A stretch of 64,000 bases of DNA from contig NZ_FNIC01000007.1 in NCBI RefSeq assembly GCF_900103935.1, forward strand, positions 120,379-184,378, written 5' to 3'. Position numbers and translations under genes: made by a program. The notes beneath the pieces are model-generated. The model saw only the letters and a list, made by a program, of their open reading frames with translations. It did not search any database and was not told where the DNA came from. Below, in pieces: positions 47,221 to 56,431 of this stretch. The first letter of the stretch is position 1. Every line of letters starts with the position of its first letter. The stretch comes from Nocardioides szechwanensis (GTDB lineage Bacteria > Actinomycetota > Actinomycetes > Propionibacteriales > Nocardioidaceae).

Positions 47221-48213
47221 TCAGTCGGTGAAGGACTCGAGCAGCTGGTCGGCGGCGGTGTAGGGGTCGGTGTCACCCGCGACGACCGCGGCAGCGAGCT
47301 CGTCGAGCTCGGAGCGGCCGTGGACGTCGCCCCAGCGCTTGCGGAGCGCGGTGACGGCGATCGCCTCGATCTCGTCGCGCGAACGGCGGATCCGGCGACG
47401 CGTCATCTCCCCCGACGACTCGAGCCAGGCGCGGTGGTTGTCGATCTCGGCGACCACCTCGTCGATGCCCTCGCCGGTGTGGGCGACGGTCTTGACGATG
47501 GGCGGGCGCCAGGAGCCCTCGGGGCGCTCGCCGAGGGCGAGCATCGCGCGCAGGTCACGTCGTACGGTGTCGGCGCCGTCGCGGTCGGCCTTGTTGACGA
47601 CGTAGAGGTCGCCGATCTCGAGGATGCCGGCCTTGGCGGCCTGGATGCCGTCGCCCATACCCGGGGCCAGCAGCACCATCGTGGTGTCGGCGAGGCCAGC
47701 GATCTCGACCTCGCTCTGGCCGACGCCGACGGTCTCGACCAGGATCACGTCGCAGCCGGCGGCGTCGAGCACGCGCAGCGCCTGTGGGGTGGTCCACGAC
47801 AGGCCGCCGAGGTGGCCGCGCGAGGCCATCGACCGGATGTAGACGTCGCGATCGGAGGCGTGGTCCTGCATCCGCACCCGGTCGCCGAGCAGGGCGCCGC
47901 CGGAGAACGGCGACGACGGGTCGACGGCGAGTACGCCGACCCGCTTGCCCTGCTTGCGCAGGGCGGTGACGAGCGCGTTGGTCGACGTCGACTTGCCGAC
48001 GCCGGGCGAGCCGGTGATGCCGATGACCTGGGCGTCGCCGGTGTGGGCGGTGAGCGCCGCCATCACCTCCCGCAGCAGCGGCGACTCGTCCTCGACCAGC
48101 GAGATCAGCCGCGCGACCGCCCGGGCCTCACCGTCGCGGGCGCGGGCAACGAGGTCGGGGACCGACGCCGTCGAACGGCGCCGGCCCCCGCCGGTTACTG
48201 GTGTCTGCGTCAC
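47221..48213 (-). CDS. meaB: Methylmalonyl-CoA mutase-associated GTPase MeaB (ArgK)
   Basis: A 330-residue G3E-type GTPase that protects and reloads adenosylcobalamin acyl-CoA mutases. The P-loop GSPGVGKST is near residue 52, LAVDPSSPFSGGALLGDRVRM near 85, the switch ETVGVGQSEVEIA near 145 and the guanine motif VVNKAD near 192. The GTG start lies 11 bp after the thiolase stop. The only mutase in the window is IcmA, so MeaB may serve that enzyme or a mutase outside the window. Confidence 0.94.
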   Translation of the reverse strand: MTQTPVTGGGRRRSTASVPDLVARARDGEARAVARLISLVEDESPLLREVMAALTAHTGDAQVIGITGSPGVGKSTSTNALVTALRKQGKRVGVLAVDPSSPFSGGALLGDRVRMQDHASDRDVYIRSMASRGHLGGLSWTTPQALRVLDAAGCDVILVETVGVGQSEVEIAGLADTTMVLLAPGMGDGIQAAKAGILEIGDLYVVNKADRDGADTVRRDLRAMLALGERPEGSWRPPIVKTVAHTGEGIDEVVAEIDNHRAWLESSGEMTRRRIRRSRDEIEAIAVTALRKRWGDVHGRSELDELAAAVVAGDTDPYTAADQLLESFTD

Positions 48214-48224
48214 CAAGGAGCTGC

Positions 48225-49430
48225 TCAGGCCTTCGGCACGCGCACGATCAGGGCGTCGCCCTGACCGCCGCCGCCGCACAGGGCGGCCGCACCGACGCCG
48301 CCACCGCGGCGCTGGAGCTCGAGGGCCAGGTGGAGCACGATCCGGGCGCCGGACATCCCGACCGGGTGACCCATGGCGATCGCGCCGCCGTTGACGTTGA
48401 CCTTGTCCTCGGAGATGCCGAGCTCGCGCGCCGAGACGATGCCGACGGCCGCGAAGGCCTCGTTGAGCTCGACCAGGTCGAGGTCGGAGACGGCGATGCC
48501 CTCCTTCTCGGTGGCCTTCTTGATGGCGTTGGCCGGCTGGGTCTGCAGCGTCGAGTCGGGGCCGGCGACCTGGCCGGAGGCGCCGATCTCGGCCAGCCAC
48601 TCCAGGCCGAGCTCCTCGGCCTTGGCCTTGCTCATCACGACGACGGCGCAGGCACCGTCGGAGATCTGGGAGGAGGAGCCGGCGGTGATCGTGCCGTCCT
48701 TGGAGAACGCCGGACGCAGCTTGCCGAGCGAGTCAGCCGTGGTGTCGCCACGCACGCCCTCGTCCTGGCTGACGACCACAGGCTCGCCGCGGCGCTGCGG
48801 GATCTCGACGGGGACGACCTCGCCGTCGAAGACGCCGTTCTTCCACGCCTCGGCCGCGAGCTGGTGGGAGCGGGCCGAGAAGGCGTCCTGCTCCTCACGG
48901 GTGAGCTGGGCGCCCGCGACGTTGCACGCCTCGGTCAGCCCGCCCATGGGCTGGTCGGTGAACTGGTCGAACAGCGCGTCGTAGGCCATCGAGTCGACCA
49001 GCGCGGTGTCGCCGTACTTGAAGCCCTCGCGGGACTTCGGCAGCAGGTGCGGGGCGTTGGTCATCGACTCCATACCGCCGGCCACGACGATCTCGTGCTC
49101 GCCGGCGCGGATCAGCTGGTCGGCCATCGCGATGGCGTTGATGCCCGACAGGCAGACCTTGTTGATCGTGATGGACGGGACGTTCATGGGGATGCCGCCC
49201 TTGACGGCCGCCTGGCGCGCCGTGATCTGGCCGGCGCCGGCCTGGATGACCTGGCCCATGATCACGTACTCGATCTGGTCGCCGGAGACACCGGCCTTGT
49301 CGAGGGCCCCCTTGATGGCGTGTCCGCCGAGGTCGGCGGCCGAGAGGCCCTTGAAGCCTCCGAGCAGGCGACCGATGGGGGTGCGAGCACCCGCGACGAT
49401 GACAGAGGTGGGACGGGCAGGGTCGGACAT
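48225..49430 (-). CDS. Acetyl-CoA C-acetyltransferase (thiolase)
   Basis: A 401-residue thiolase. The nucleophilic Cys is in [14 protein letters not shown] near residue 92, the active-site His in [17 protein letters not shown] near 355, and the second Cys in [12 protein letters not shown] near 388. Compared with PhaA-type enzymes it is a normal-length biosynthetic/degradative acetoacetyl-CoA thiolase. GGAGGCACC precedes the ATG. It is followed by meaB on the same strand and is divergent from the epimerase gene, so the cluster joins C4 acyl-CoA formation with mutase chemistry. Confidence 0.94.
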   Translation of the reverse strand: MSDPARPTSVIVAGARTPIGRLLGGFKGLSAADLGGHAIKGALDKAGVSGDQIEYVIMGQVIQAGAGQITARQAAVKGGIPMNVPSITINKVCLSGINAIAMADQLIRAGEHEIVVAGGMESMTNAPHLLPKSREGFKYGDTALVDSMAYDALFDQFTDQPMGGLTEACNVAGAQLTREEQDAFSARSHQLAAEAWKNGVFDGEVVPVEIPQRRGEPVVVSQDEGVRGDTTADSLGKLRPAFSKDGTITAGSSSQISDGACAVVVMSKAKAEELGLEWLAEIGASGQVAGPDSTLQTQPANAIKKATEKEGIAVSDLDLVELNEAFAAVGIVSARELGISEDKVNVNGGAIAMGHPVGMSGARIVLHLALELQRRGGGVGAAALCGGGGQGDALIVRVPKA

Positions 49431-49564
49431 GGTGCCTCCACGGAGATTTGCGGTGATGCAGCGACGATACCCACGAGTACACCGTCGGGGCAGCGGGGTC
49501 CACTTGAGTCGAACGTCACAGCCCCGCCCGTGCGTGCCGAGGCGTTTCGTAAGACGATGAGCAC

Positions 49565-50014
49565 ATGACTGCTTCGCTGGACCTGACCGGACCCCTGTTC
49601 ACCGCCATCGACCACGTCGGCATCGCCGTACCCGACCTCGACGTCGCGATCGCGTTCTACCGCGACACCTACGGCATGGAGATGGTGCACGAGGAGGTCA
49701 ACGAGGAGCAGGGCGTGCGCGAGGCCATGATCGCCGTCGGCGACTCGGGCTCGTGCATCCAGCTCCTGGCGCCCCTCGACGAGAACTCGACGATCGCCAA
49801 GTTCCTCGACCGCTCCGGCCCCGGCGTGCAGCAGATGGCCTACCGGGTCACCGACGTCGAGGCGGTCAGCGCCGTGCTGCGCGAGCGCGGCGTGCGCCTG
49901 CTGTACGACGTCCCCAAGCGCGGGACGTCCGACTCACGGGTCAACTTCATCCACCCCAAGGACGCCGGCGGCGTGCTCGTCGAGCTGGTCCAGCCTGCGG
50001 GCGGGGCACACTGA
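49565..50014 (+). CDS. mce: Methylmalonyl-CoA epimerase
   Basis: A 149-residue VOC protein that inverts C2 of methylmalonyl-CoA (and often ethylmalonyl-CoA). The metal ligands are all visible: His in [13 protein letters not shown] (near 17), Gln in [11 protein letters not shown] (near 66), a His-equivalent in the [10 protein letters not shown] strand (Gln here) and Glu in GVLVELVQP (near 142). The usual LHHIAY is QQMAYRV, a variation to note. It is followed 59 bp later by ccr. A TAAGAC box stands 9 nt before the ATG. Confidence 0.86.
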   Translation: MTASLDLTGPLFTAIDHVGIAVPDLDVAIAFYRDTYGMEMVHEEVNEEQGVREAMIAVGDSGSCIQLLAPLDENSTIAKFLDRSGPGVQQMAYRVTDVEAVSAVLRERGVRLLYDVPKRGTSDSRVNFIHPKDAGGVLVELVQPAGGAH

Positions 50015-50073
50015 CCCGTTACCCGCCGGTAATATGACGCCCGCTCGCCCCCCGACCCGCACCAGGAGCTGAC

Positions 50074-51429
50074 GTGCAACACATCCTCGACGCCATCCAG
50101 GCCGCCAGCGCAGATCCGGCCAGCACCTCCAGCGAGGACTTCGCCAACCTCGCACTACCCGAGTCCTACCGCGCGGTGACCGTGCACAAGGACGAGGTCG
50201 ACATGTTCGAAGGGATCGCGACCCGCGACAAGGACCCGCGCAAGTCCCTGCACGTGGAGGACGTCCCGCTGCCCGAGCTCGGCCCGGGCGAGGCCTACGT
50301 CGCCGTCATGGCCTCGGCGATCAACTACAACACCGTCTGGACCTCGATCTTCGAGCCGGTCTCGACGTTCGGCTTCCTCGAGCGCTACGGGCGCCTCTCC
50401 GAGCTGACCAAGCGCCACGACCTGCCCTACCACGTGGTCGGCTCCGACCTGGCCGGCGTCGTACTGAAGACCGGTCCCGGCGTCACCAGGTGGAAGCCCG
50501 GCACCGAGGTCGTGGCCCACTGCCTCTCGGTCGAGCTCGAGGACCCCGCCGGCCACGACGACACGATGATGGACCCGCAGCAGCGGATCTGGGGCTTCGA
50601 GACCAACTTCGGGGGCCTCGCCCACATCGCGCTGGTCAAGTCCAACCAGCTCCTGGCCAAGCCGGCCCACCTCACCTGGGAGGAGGCCGCCTCCCCCGGC
50701 CTGGTCAACGCCACCGCCTACCGCCAGCTCGTCTCCAAGAACGCCGGCCAGATGAAGCAGGGCGACAACGTCCTCATCTGGGGCGCCTCCGGCGGCCTCG
50801 GCGGCTTCGCCACCCAGTACGCCCTCAACGGCGGCGCCAACCCGATCTGCGTGGTCTCCAACGAGGAGAAGGCCAACATCGTGCGCTCCATGGGCGCGGA
50901 GATGATCATCAACCGCTCCGAGGAGAAGTGGCAGTTCTGGAACGAGGAGGGCACCGAGCAGAACCCCAAGGAGTGGCAGCGCCTGGGCAAGAAGATCCGT
51001 GAGCTCACCGGCGGCGAGGACATCGACATCGTCTTCGAGCACCCCGGCCGCGAGACCTTCGGCGCCTCGGTCTACGTCACCCGCAAGGGCGGCACCATCA
51101 CCACCTGCGCCTCCACCACCGGCTTCATGCACGAGTACGACAACCGCTACCTGTGGATGAACCTCAAGCGCATCATCTCCAGCCACTTCGCCAACTACCG
51201 CGAGGCGTTCGAGGCCAACCGCCTCATCGCCCAGGGCAAGATCCACCCGACCCTGTCGCGCACCTACACCCTCGACGAGGTCGGCCAGGCCGCCCTCGAC
51301 GTCCACAAGAACGCCCACCAGGGCAAAGTCGGGGTGCTCTGCCTGGCCCCCGCGGAGGGCCTCGGCGTCCGCGACCACGAGATGCGCGCCACCCACCTCG
51401 AGGCGATCAACCGCTTCCGCGGCGTCTGA
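50074..51429 (+). CDS. ccr: Crotonyl-CoA carboxylase/reductase Ccr
   Basis: A 451-residue NADPH-dependent medium-chain reductase that reductively carboxylates crotonyl-CoA to ethylmalonyl-CoA. The residues known to hold CO2 in the Kitasatospora enzyme (Asn81, Phe170, Glu171, His365) have matches at Asn84 (INYNTVW), Phe175-Glu176 (WGFETNFGG) and His371 (SSHFANYREA), which separates it from plain crotonyl-CoA reductases. The Rossmann motif is WGASGGLGG near 237. AGGAG lies 5 nt before the GTG start. The ethylmalonyl-CoA mutase expected for the full pathway is not in the window. Confidence 0.95.
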   Translation: MQHILDAIQAASADPASTSSEDFANLALPESYRAVTVHKDEVDMFEGIATRDKDPRKSLHVEDVPLPELGPGEAYVAVMASAINYNTVWTSIFEPVSTFGFLERYGRLSELTKRHDLPYHVVGSDLAGVVLKTGPGVTRWKPGTEVVAHCLSVELEDPAGHDDTMMDPQQRIWGFETNFGGLAHIALVKSNQLLAKPAHLTWEEAASPGLVNATAYRQLVSKNAGQMKQGDNVLIWGASGGLGGFATQYALNGGANPICVVSNEEKANIVRSMGAEMIINRSEEKWQFWNEEGTEQNPKEWQRLGKKIRELTGGEDIDIVFEHPGRETFGASVYVTRKGGTITTCASTTGFMHEYDNRYLWMNLKRIISSHFANYREAFEANRLIAQGKIHPTLSRTYTLDEVGQAALDVHKNAHQGKVGVLCLAPAEGLGVRDHEMRATHLEAINRFRGV

Positions 51430-51440
51430 CCGCAAGATTT

Positions 51441-51506
51441 CGTTGACCCGCCCGAAACTTTCGGGCGGGTCAACGGTCATTTCGGTGAGTTTCGGGCGGG
51501 TCAACC
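51441..51506. repeat. Palindromic repeat copy 2 / ccr terminator
   Basis: It has the same architecture as the copy at 8816. A perfect 35-bp palindrome (51441-51475) has arms CGTTGACCCGCCCGAAA and its reverse complement around one C, followed by the third half-arm after GTGAG (GGGCGGGTCAAC to 51506). The 35 bases are identical in the two copies. It starts 12 bp after the ccr stop and precedes the next gene's promoter, so it can terminate ccr. Confidence 0.85.
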
Positions 51507-51600
51507 CTAGGACCGGACCGGGGGTGGGTTCTCGGGACCGGATCAGGGAGGATGGGAGCACGATCCCACCAGCCCCCACCACAGCGAGGAATCTGCCGCG

Positions 51601-52839
51601 ATGAGCGACCAGGGCCTGTCCATCTTCGATCACGAGTCCGAGGGTGACGACACCAACGCGGACGCCGAGGCGACGCAGGTCATCCCCGTCGTCCAGGACC
51701 AGTCCACCAAGCAGGAGCCGGCCGCCAAGCCGTCCCGGCCCGTGCTGCCACCGCCGGCCGAGCGCACCGCGACGGCGCCCGCCGTCCCTCCCCGCCGCCC
51801 GGCTCCCACCCCTGCCGCGGCTCAGCCCACGCTGCCGCCGCCCGCGGCCGGCAACTTCCCCGTCGTACGCCGTGGCGGCTACGACAAGGCCGCCGTCGAC
51901 TCCCGGGTGCGTCAGCTCGCGAGCGAGAAGAACGGGCTCAGCACCAGCCTGACCCAGTCCGAGCAGCGGGTCCTCGACCTCGAGGCCGAGCTGCAGGAGA
52001 CGCGCACGCTGCTCTCGGAGAACCAGACCCCGTCGTACGCCGGTCTCGGCGGCCGCGCGAGCGCCATGCTGAGGCTCGCGGAGGAGGAGGCGACCGAGAT
52101 CCGCGACATCGCCGAGCGCGACGCCACGGAGATCCGGGAGCAGGCCACCCGCGACGCCCGCGCGATCCGCGCCGACGCCACGCGTGAGGCCGAGGACATG
52201 CGCACCGTCCAGCTCGAGGAGCTCGAGCAGACCCGGATCCGGATCCTGGCCGACGCCGAGCAGGAGCGCTCGCTGGCCCGGGCGGAGGCCGAGGACCTGC
52301 TGGCCGCCGCCAAGCGCGAGGCCGACCAGCAGCGGCTGGCCGCGCAGCAGGAGACCAGCGAGATGCGTACGTCGGCCACCCGCGAGGTCGAGCAGGCCCG
52401 CGCCGCCGCCGACCGCGAGGTCCAGGAGGCACGACGCACGCTCGCCGTGGAGAAGGAGCGCCTCGCCCGCGAGGCCACCGACCACCACAACAGCGCCACC
52501 GCGGAGACCAAGCGGCTGGTCGAGGAGGCCGAGCAGCGCGCCAACGCCGCCGAGCAGCGCGCCGGCGAAGCCAGCAAGCAGGCCTCCGAGAACCGCGCGG
52601 CCGCGCAGTCCGAGTCCGAGTCCCTGCTCTCGCGGGCCCGCCGCGAGGCCGAGCAGATCGTGGCCTCGGCGCGCAGCCAGGCGGAGTCGCTGGAGTCCAC
52701 GGGCAAGGCCGAGGTGGAGCGTGAGATCGCTGCTCGCCGCGCCGAGCTCGACCGGCTCACCAAGCGCCGCGACGCGATCACCGCCCAGCTCGCGTCCCTG
52801 CGTGACGTCGTGGCCGGGTTCGGCGAGGACGAGAGTTGA
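51601..52839 (+). CDS. DivIVA/polarity-type coiled-coil protein
   Basis: A 412-residue cytoplasmic protein. The acidic N-terminus (1-35) and a Pro/Ala-rich linker (36-88) lead to RRGGYDKAAVDSRVRQLASEKNGL, which resembles the DivIVA membrane-binding N-domain (GYDxxxVD motif). From about 105 to 395 there is a continuous coiled coil rich in Glu, Ala and Arg with recurrent EATEIRD/EARAEAE-like units. Such proteins organise polar growth or lipid domains in actinobacteria. GAGGA precedes the ATG. It overlaps the AI-2E-type gene (TTGA), suggesting a joint role at the membrane. Confidence 0.8.
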   Translation: MSDQGLSIFDHESEGDDTNADAEATQVIPVVQDQSTKQEPAAKPSRPVLPPPAERTATAPAVPPRRPAPTPAAAQPTLPPPAAGNFPVVRRGGYDKAAVDSRVRQLASEKNGLSTSLTQSEQRVLDLEAELQETRTLLSENQTPSYAGLGGRASAMLRLAEEEATEIRDIAERDATEIREQATRDARAIRADATREAEDMRTVQLEELEQTRIRILADAEQERSLARAEAEDLLAAAKREADQQRLAAQQETSEMRTSATREVEQARAAADREVQEARRTLAVEKERLAREATDHHNSATAETKRLVEEAEQRANAAEQRAGEASKQASENRAAAQSESESLLSRARREAEQIVASARSQAESLESTGKAEVEREIAARRAELDRLTKRRDAITAQLASLRDVVAGFGEDES

Positions 52840-54044
52840 CCAAGGAGCCGTCGCCCGACGCTGAGGCGGCGGCTCGGCACGCCGAGGCGGCCGCCGAGCA
52901 CGCCGAGGACGCTGCGGAGCACGCCGAGGTCGCCGCGTCGCTCGCCGAGGCCGCGGCAGACCACGCCGAGGGGCACACCGACGAGCACCAGGAGTTCGGC
53001 CAGCAGGGGGCGCCCTTCGAGCGCCGCTCGCCGTTCTACATCGGGTTCTTCGGTGCGCTCGGTGCCCTGCTCGCCTACTTCCTGTGGACGGCCCTGCTCG
53101 GCATCGGCTCGGTGCTGATCCTGATCGTGGTGTCGCTGTTCCTAGCCGCCGGGCTCAACCCGGCGGTGGAGTTCCTCGAGCGCCGTGGCCTGCGCCGCAA
53201 CTACGCCGTGACCGCGGTGATCGTCGCGTTCCTCGGTGCGGTCGCGCTGTTCCTCGTCGCGATCGTCCCGGTCATCACCGACCAGGTGGCCGCGATCAGT
53301 GACAACGCGCCCGGATGGCTCGACGAGCTGGAGAACAACAAGAAGATCCAGGAGCTCGACGACGAGTACCAGATCATCGACAAGATCAAGGACTACGTCG
53401 CCAACGGCGACTTCGTCAGCGGCCTGTTCGGCGGCGTGCTCGGAGTGGGCCTTAAGATCCTCGGCGCGCTCTTCAACGCGTTCATCATCCTGGTCCTGAC
53501 CCTCTACTTCCTCTCCTCGCTCGACAAGACCAAGAAGGCGTTCTACCGCCTGGCCCCGGCCTCGCGGCGTCCGCGCGTGACCCTGCTCGGCGACAAGATC
53601 GTCGACAACGTCGGCGGCTACGTCTCCGGCGCGTTCATCGTCGCGCTCTGCGCGGGCGTCTCGTCGCTGGTCTTCCTGTTCGCCGTCGGCCTGGGCGAGT
53701 ACGCCGTGGCGCTGGCCTTCGTGGTGGCCCTGCTCGACGTGATCCCGATGATCGGCGCCACCATCGGCGCGGTCGTGGTGACCGCGATCGCCTTCGCCAC
53801 CGACGTCAAGACCGGCATCATCTGCGCGATCTTCTTCCTGATCTACCAGCAGGTCGAGAACTACGTCATCTACCCGCGAGTGATGTCGAAGTCCGTGGAC
53901 GTCCCCGGCGCGGTGATCGTGATCGCCGCCCTCGTCGGTGCCGGCCTGCTCGGTGTCGTCGGCGCCCTGCTCGCCATCCCGACGGCCGCCGCGATCCTGC
54001 TGATCATGCGCGAGGTCGTCGTCAAGAGACAGGACACGCGCTAG
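52836..54044 (+). CDS. AI-2E-type transporter with His/Glu/Ala-rich N-terminus
   Basis: A 402-residue membrane protein starting at a TTG that overlaps the previous stop. Residues 1-50 are an Ala/Glu/His-rich helix (AEHAEDAAEHAEVAA) unlike the hydrophobic core. Residues 62-395 carry about eight helices of the AI-2E/PerM family, with the signature ALLDVIPMIGATIGA near 305 and VENYVIYPRVMSKSVD near 345. Family members include sodium-proton antiporters and the autoinducer-2 exporter TqsA. The substrate here is undetermined. Confidence 0.87.
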   Translation: MTKEPSPDAEAAARHAEAAAEHAEDAAEHAEVAASLAEAAADHAEGHTDEHQEFGQQGAPFERRSPFYIGFFGALGALLAYFLWTALLGIGSVLILIVVSLFLAAGLNPAVEFLERRGLRRNYAVTAVIVAFLGAVALFLVAIVPVITDQVAAISDNAPGWLDELENNKKIQELDDEYQIIDKIKDYVANGDFVSGLFGGVLGVGLKILGALFNAFIILVLTLYFLSSLDKTKKAFYRLAPASRRPRVTLLGDKIVDNVGGYVSGAFIVALCAGVSSLVFLFAVGLGEYAVALAFVVALLDVIPMIGATIGAVVVTAIAFATDVKTGIICAIFFLIYQQVENYVIYPRVMSKSVDVPGAVIVIAALVGAGLLGVVGALLAIPTAAAILLIMREVVVKRQDTR

Positions 54045-54056
54045 CTGTAGCTCGGC

Positions 54057-55034
54057 TCAGGCGGGCTCAGGCGGGAGGTCGAACGAGATCGGCACTGTGC
54101 GCTCGCCGAGCTTGACCGCGACCACACCGGCCAGGATCAGCAGGCCGCCGACCAGCTGGATCGTTCGCGGCAGCTCGTCGAGCAGCAGCCAGGCCCAGAG
54201 CACGCCGGCCACGACCTCGATCAGGGCGACGAACGAGGCCACCCGCGAGCCCAGGCGGCGGCTGGCGGCGATGCCGGAGACGTAGGCGATTGCCGCGGTC
54301 ACCACGCCGAGCAGCACGAGCGGGACCCACCAGGCGACGGTCGCTCCGGCCATCGACACCGAGTCGGTGGTCGAGGTCATCGGCAGCACACCGACCAGGC
54401 CGAGCAGTCCGAGGCCGACCACGCCGACGACCAGCCCGGAGGCGGCGAGGGCGATCGGGGGCAGGCCGTTGTCCTCGTCGGCGGAGATCACGAAGTAGAC
54501 CGCGCACCCGACCATCGCCGCCAGGGCCCAGAGCACACCTGCGACGTTGAGCTCGGCACCCGAGATGAGATCGAGGACGAGCACCAGGCCGAGGGCGGCC
54601 AAGCCCGCGCCGGCGAGCGTGAGGGCACCGGGGCGCTCGCCGTGGCGCAGCCACAGCCAGACGACGACCGCGGCAGGCGCGGTGTACTCGATCAGCAGCG
54701 CCGGCCCGACCTGCATGTAACCGACAGCAGAGAAGTAGCTGAACTGGGCGCCCGCGACCGCGAGCAGCCCGTAGGTGAGCACCACGCCGAGGCTGGAGCG
54801 CAGCAGACCCCACCGACCATGCAGGGCGACCAGCCCGAACGGCGCGACGACCAGGGCCGCGAGCCCGATCCGGACCAGGACCACAGACCCGGGCGTCCAC
54901 CCGGTGTCGAGAAGCCCACGGGCGAGCGCACCGGACATGCCGAAGGTGACGGCCGAGAGCAGCGCCAGCGACAGTCCGCTGACCGTGCGTGACGACCCGG
55001 TCGCCAACGCTTCGTCACGAGTCACGGTGGTCAT
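54057..55034 (-). CDS. DMT/EamA-family transporter (RhtA-like)
   Basis: A 325-residue transporter of ten hydrophobic helices in two EamA repeats (about 20-160 and 165-310). LSAVTFGMSGALARGLLDTGW is the first helix, SAVGYMQVGPALLIEYTAPAAVVVW the fourth, and SFVALIEVVAGVLWAWLLLDELP the ninth. It resembles threonine/homoserine exporters. It has a near-consensus promoter and starts 8 nt after its -10 box without a Shine-Dalgarno. The divergent CGNR zinc-finger gene is a possible regulator. Confidence 0.87.
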   Translation of the reverse strand: MTTVTRDEALATGSSRTVSGLSLALLSAVTFGMSGALARGLLDTGWTPGSVVLVRIGLAALVVAPFGLVALHGRWGLLRSSLGVVLTYGLLAVAGAQFSYFSAVGYMQVGPALLIEYTAPAAVVVWLWLRHGERPGALTLAGAGLAALGLVLVLDLISGAELNVAGVLWALAAMVGCAVYFVISADEDNGLPPIALAASGLVVGVVGLGLLGLVGVLPMTSTTDSVSMAGATVAWWVPLVLLGVVTAAIAYVSGIAASRRLGSRVASFVALIEVVAGVLWAWLLLDELPRTIQLVGGLLILAGVVAVKLGERTVPISFDLPPEPA

Positions 55035-55072
55035 GGGTCATGACACTACGCATGATGCAGTAACCTGTCAAC
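55035..55072. promoter_or_regulatory. Overlapping divergent promoters of the DMT exporter and CGNR genes
   Basis: On the minus strand TTGACA (55066-55071), a 17-bp spacer and TAGTGT (55043-55048) stand 8 nt before the exporter ATG, the best sigma-70-type promoter in the window. On the plus strand TAACCT (55061-55066) stands 6 nt before the CGNR GTG. The two promoters overlap, so they must compete. Both messages look leaderless. Confidence 0.7.
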
Positions 55073-55615
55073 GTGGTTTTTGCTCATGACACCGAGATGT
55101 CGCTCCAGGCGGCCGTCACCCTCGTCAACTCGGAGGACGTCGACGAGGACACCTTGGCGACCGTCGAGGACCTCGACGCGTTCTTCGAGGAGTTCGAGTA
55201 CACCGGTCGCCGTGACGGCGACCAGGCCGAGCTGGACGCCGTACGGCGCCTGCGCCCGCGGCTGCGCACCCTGCTGAGCGCGGAGCGCGACGACGCGGTC
55301 GTGATCGTCAACGAGATGCTCGCCGCCGAGCGGGCGGTCCCCCGACTGGTCCGGCACGACGCCTACGACTGGCACCTGCACGCCGTCGAGAATGAGGCCC
55401 CGCTGGCGACCCGGATCATCGTCGAGACCGCGATGGCGATGATCGACGTGATCCGCGCCGACGAGATGTCGCGGCTGGCGCTGTGCGCCGACGACGACTG
55501 CAACGGCGTCGTGCTCGATCTCTCCCGCAACCGGTCGCGCCGCTTCTGCTCGACCTCCTGCGGCAACCGCAACGCCGTCGCCGCCTACCGCGCGCGCCAG
55601 TCCGCCGGCGCCTGA
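55073..55615 (+). CDS. ABATE/CGNR zinc-finger transcriptional regulator
   Basis: A 180-residue protein. The stress-sensing ABATE-like N-domain (about 10-135) is followed by the CGNR zinc finger at 137-175: CADDDCNGVVLDLSRNRSRRFC and STSCGNRNAVAAYRAR, with the CxxxxC and CxxxCGNR cysteines and the basic helix. Such proteins are widespread in actinobacteria as putative DNA-binding regulators. It likely controls the divergent DMT exporter. The start is the GTG at 55073. Confidence 0.9.
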   Translation: MVFAHDTEMSLQAAVTLVNSEDVDEDTLATVEDLDAFFEEFEYTGRRDGDQAELDAVRRLRPRLRTLLSAERDDAVVIVNEMLAAERAVPRLVRHDAYDWHLHAVENEAPLATRIIVETAMAMIDVIRADEMSRLALCADDDCNGVVLDLSRNRSRRFCSTSCGNRNAVAAYRARQSAGA

Positions 55616-55657
55616 CAGACCTATATCGCTACGGTCGAGCGGACCGGGCAGTGGGGA

Positions 55658-56431
55658 TCAGCTCTGGAGGAACCGGCGGAGCACCTCGGTGAAGACCTCC
55701 GGCTGCTCGGAGTGGACCCAGTGGCCGGCGTTCTTCACCGTCACCCTGCGGTTCTGCGGGAACCAACGGTCCATCGCGGCGCCGTACTCGTCCTTGACGT
55801 ACGCCGAGGTCTGGCCGGCCACCCACAGCACCCGGCCGGGGTAGGGCGCAACACCGTCGAGCCGGTCGGCGGGCCAGCCACCGAGCGCGGCGAGGTCGCG
55901 CCCGAGCACCGCGAGGTTGGGCTGCCACGACCAGGCGTCACCGTCGCGGCGCAGGTTCTGCAGCAGGAAGCTGCGGACCGTGCGGTTGGGCACCGCCTCG
56001 GTGAGCGCTTCGTCGGCGTCGCTGCGCCGGGTGAGCGCCCCGAGGTCGAGCCCCTGCATCGCCTCGATGAAGTCGCCGAACTCCGTGAGGCCGTGGTAGT
56101 CGACCGGCGAGATGTCGACGACGCACAGCCGTTCGACCAGCTCGGGGTGGCGCAGCGCGAGCACCATCGCCGCCTTGCCGCCCATCGAGTGGCCGACGAG
56201 CGCGACGGGGTCGTCGGCGGAGAACAGCGTGGCCACCTCGTCGGCCATGTCGAGGTAGTCGACCCGGTCGTGCCAGTCGGACCGGCCGTGGTTGGGCATG
56301 TCGACGAGCAGCACGCGGTGGTCGGCGGCGAGTGACTTGGCGATCGCGGTCCAGTTCTTGCCCTGGCCGAAGAGGCCGTGACAGAAGGCCACCAGCGGGC
56401 CGGACTCCCCCATGGCCGTGGTGTTCAGCAC
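55658..56431 (-). CDS. Alpha/beta hydrolase (YbfF-like esterase)
   Basis: A 257-residue alpha/beta hydrolase. The oxyanion motif FCHGLFGQGKNW is at residues 17-28, the nucleophile elbow GHSMGGKAAM near 85, the acid Asp in the later strand region, and the catalytic His in KNAGHWVHSEQP near 236. The pattern fits YbfF-type acyl-CoA thioesterase/esterases. The start is the second of two adjacent GTGs. The N-terminus overlaps the last codons of the GH114 gene by 7 bp, so the two are probably cotranscribed. Confidence 0.85.
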   Translation of the reverse strand: MLNTTAMGESGPLVAFCHGLFGQGKNWTAIAKSLAADHRVLLVDMPNHGRSDWHDRVDYLDMADEVATLFSADDPVALVGHSMGGKAAMVLALRHPELVERLCVVDISPVDYHGLTEFGDFIEAMQGLDLGALTRRSDADEALTEAVPNRTVRSFLLQNLRRDGDAWSWQPNLAVLGRDLAALGGWPADRLDGVAPYPGRVLWVAGQTSAYVKDEYGAAMDRWFPQNRRVTVKNAGHWVHSEQPEVFTEVLRRFLQS

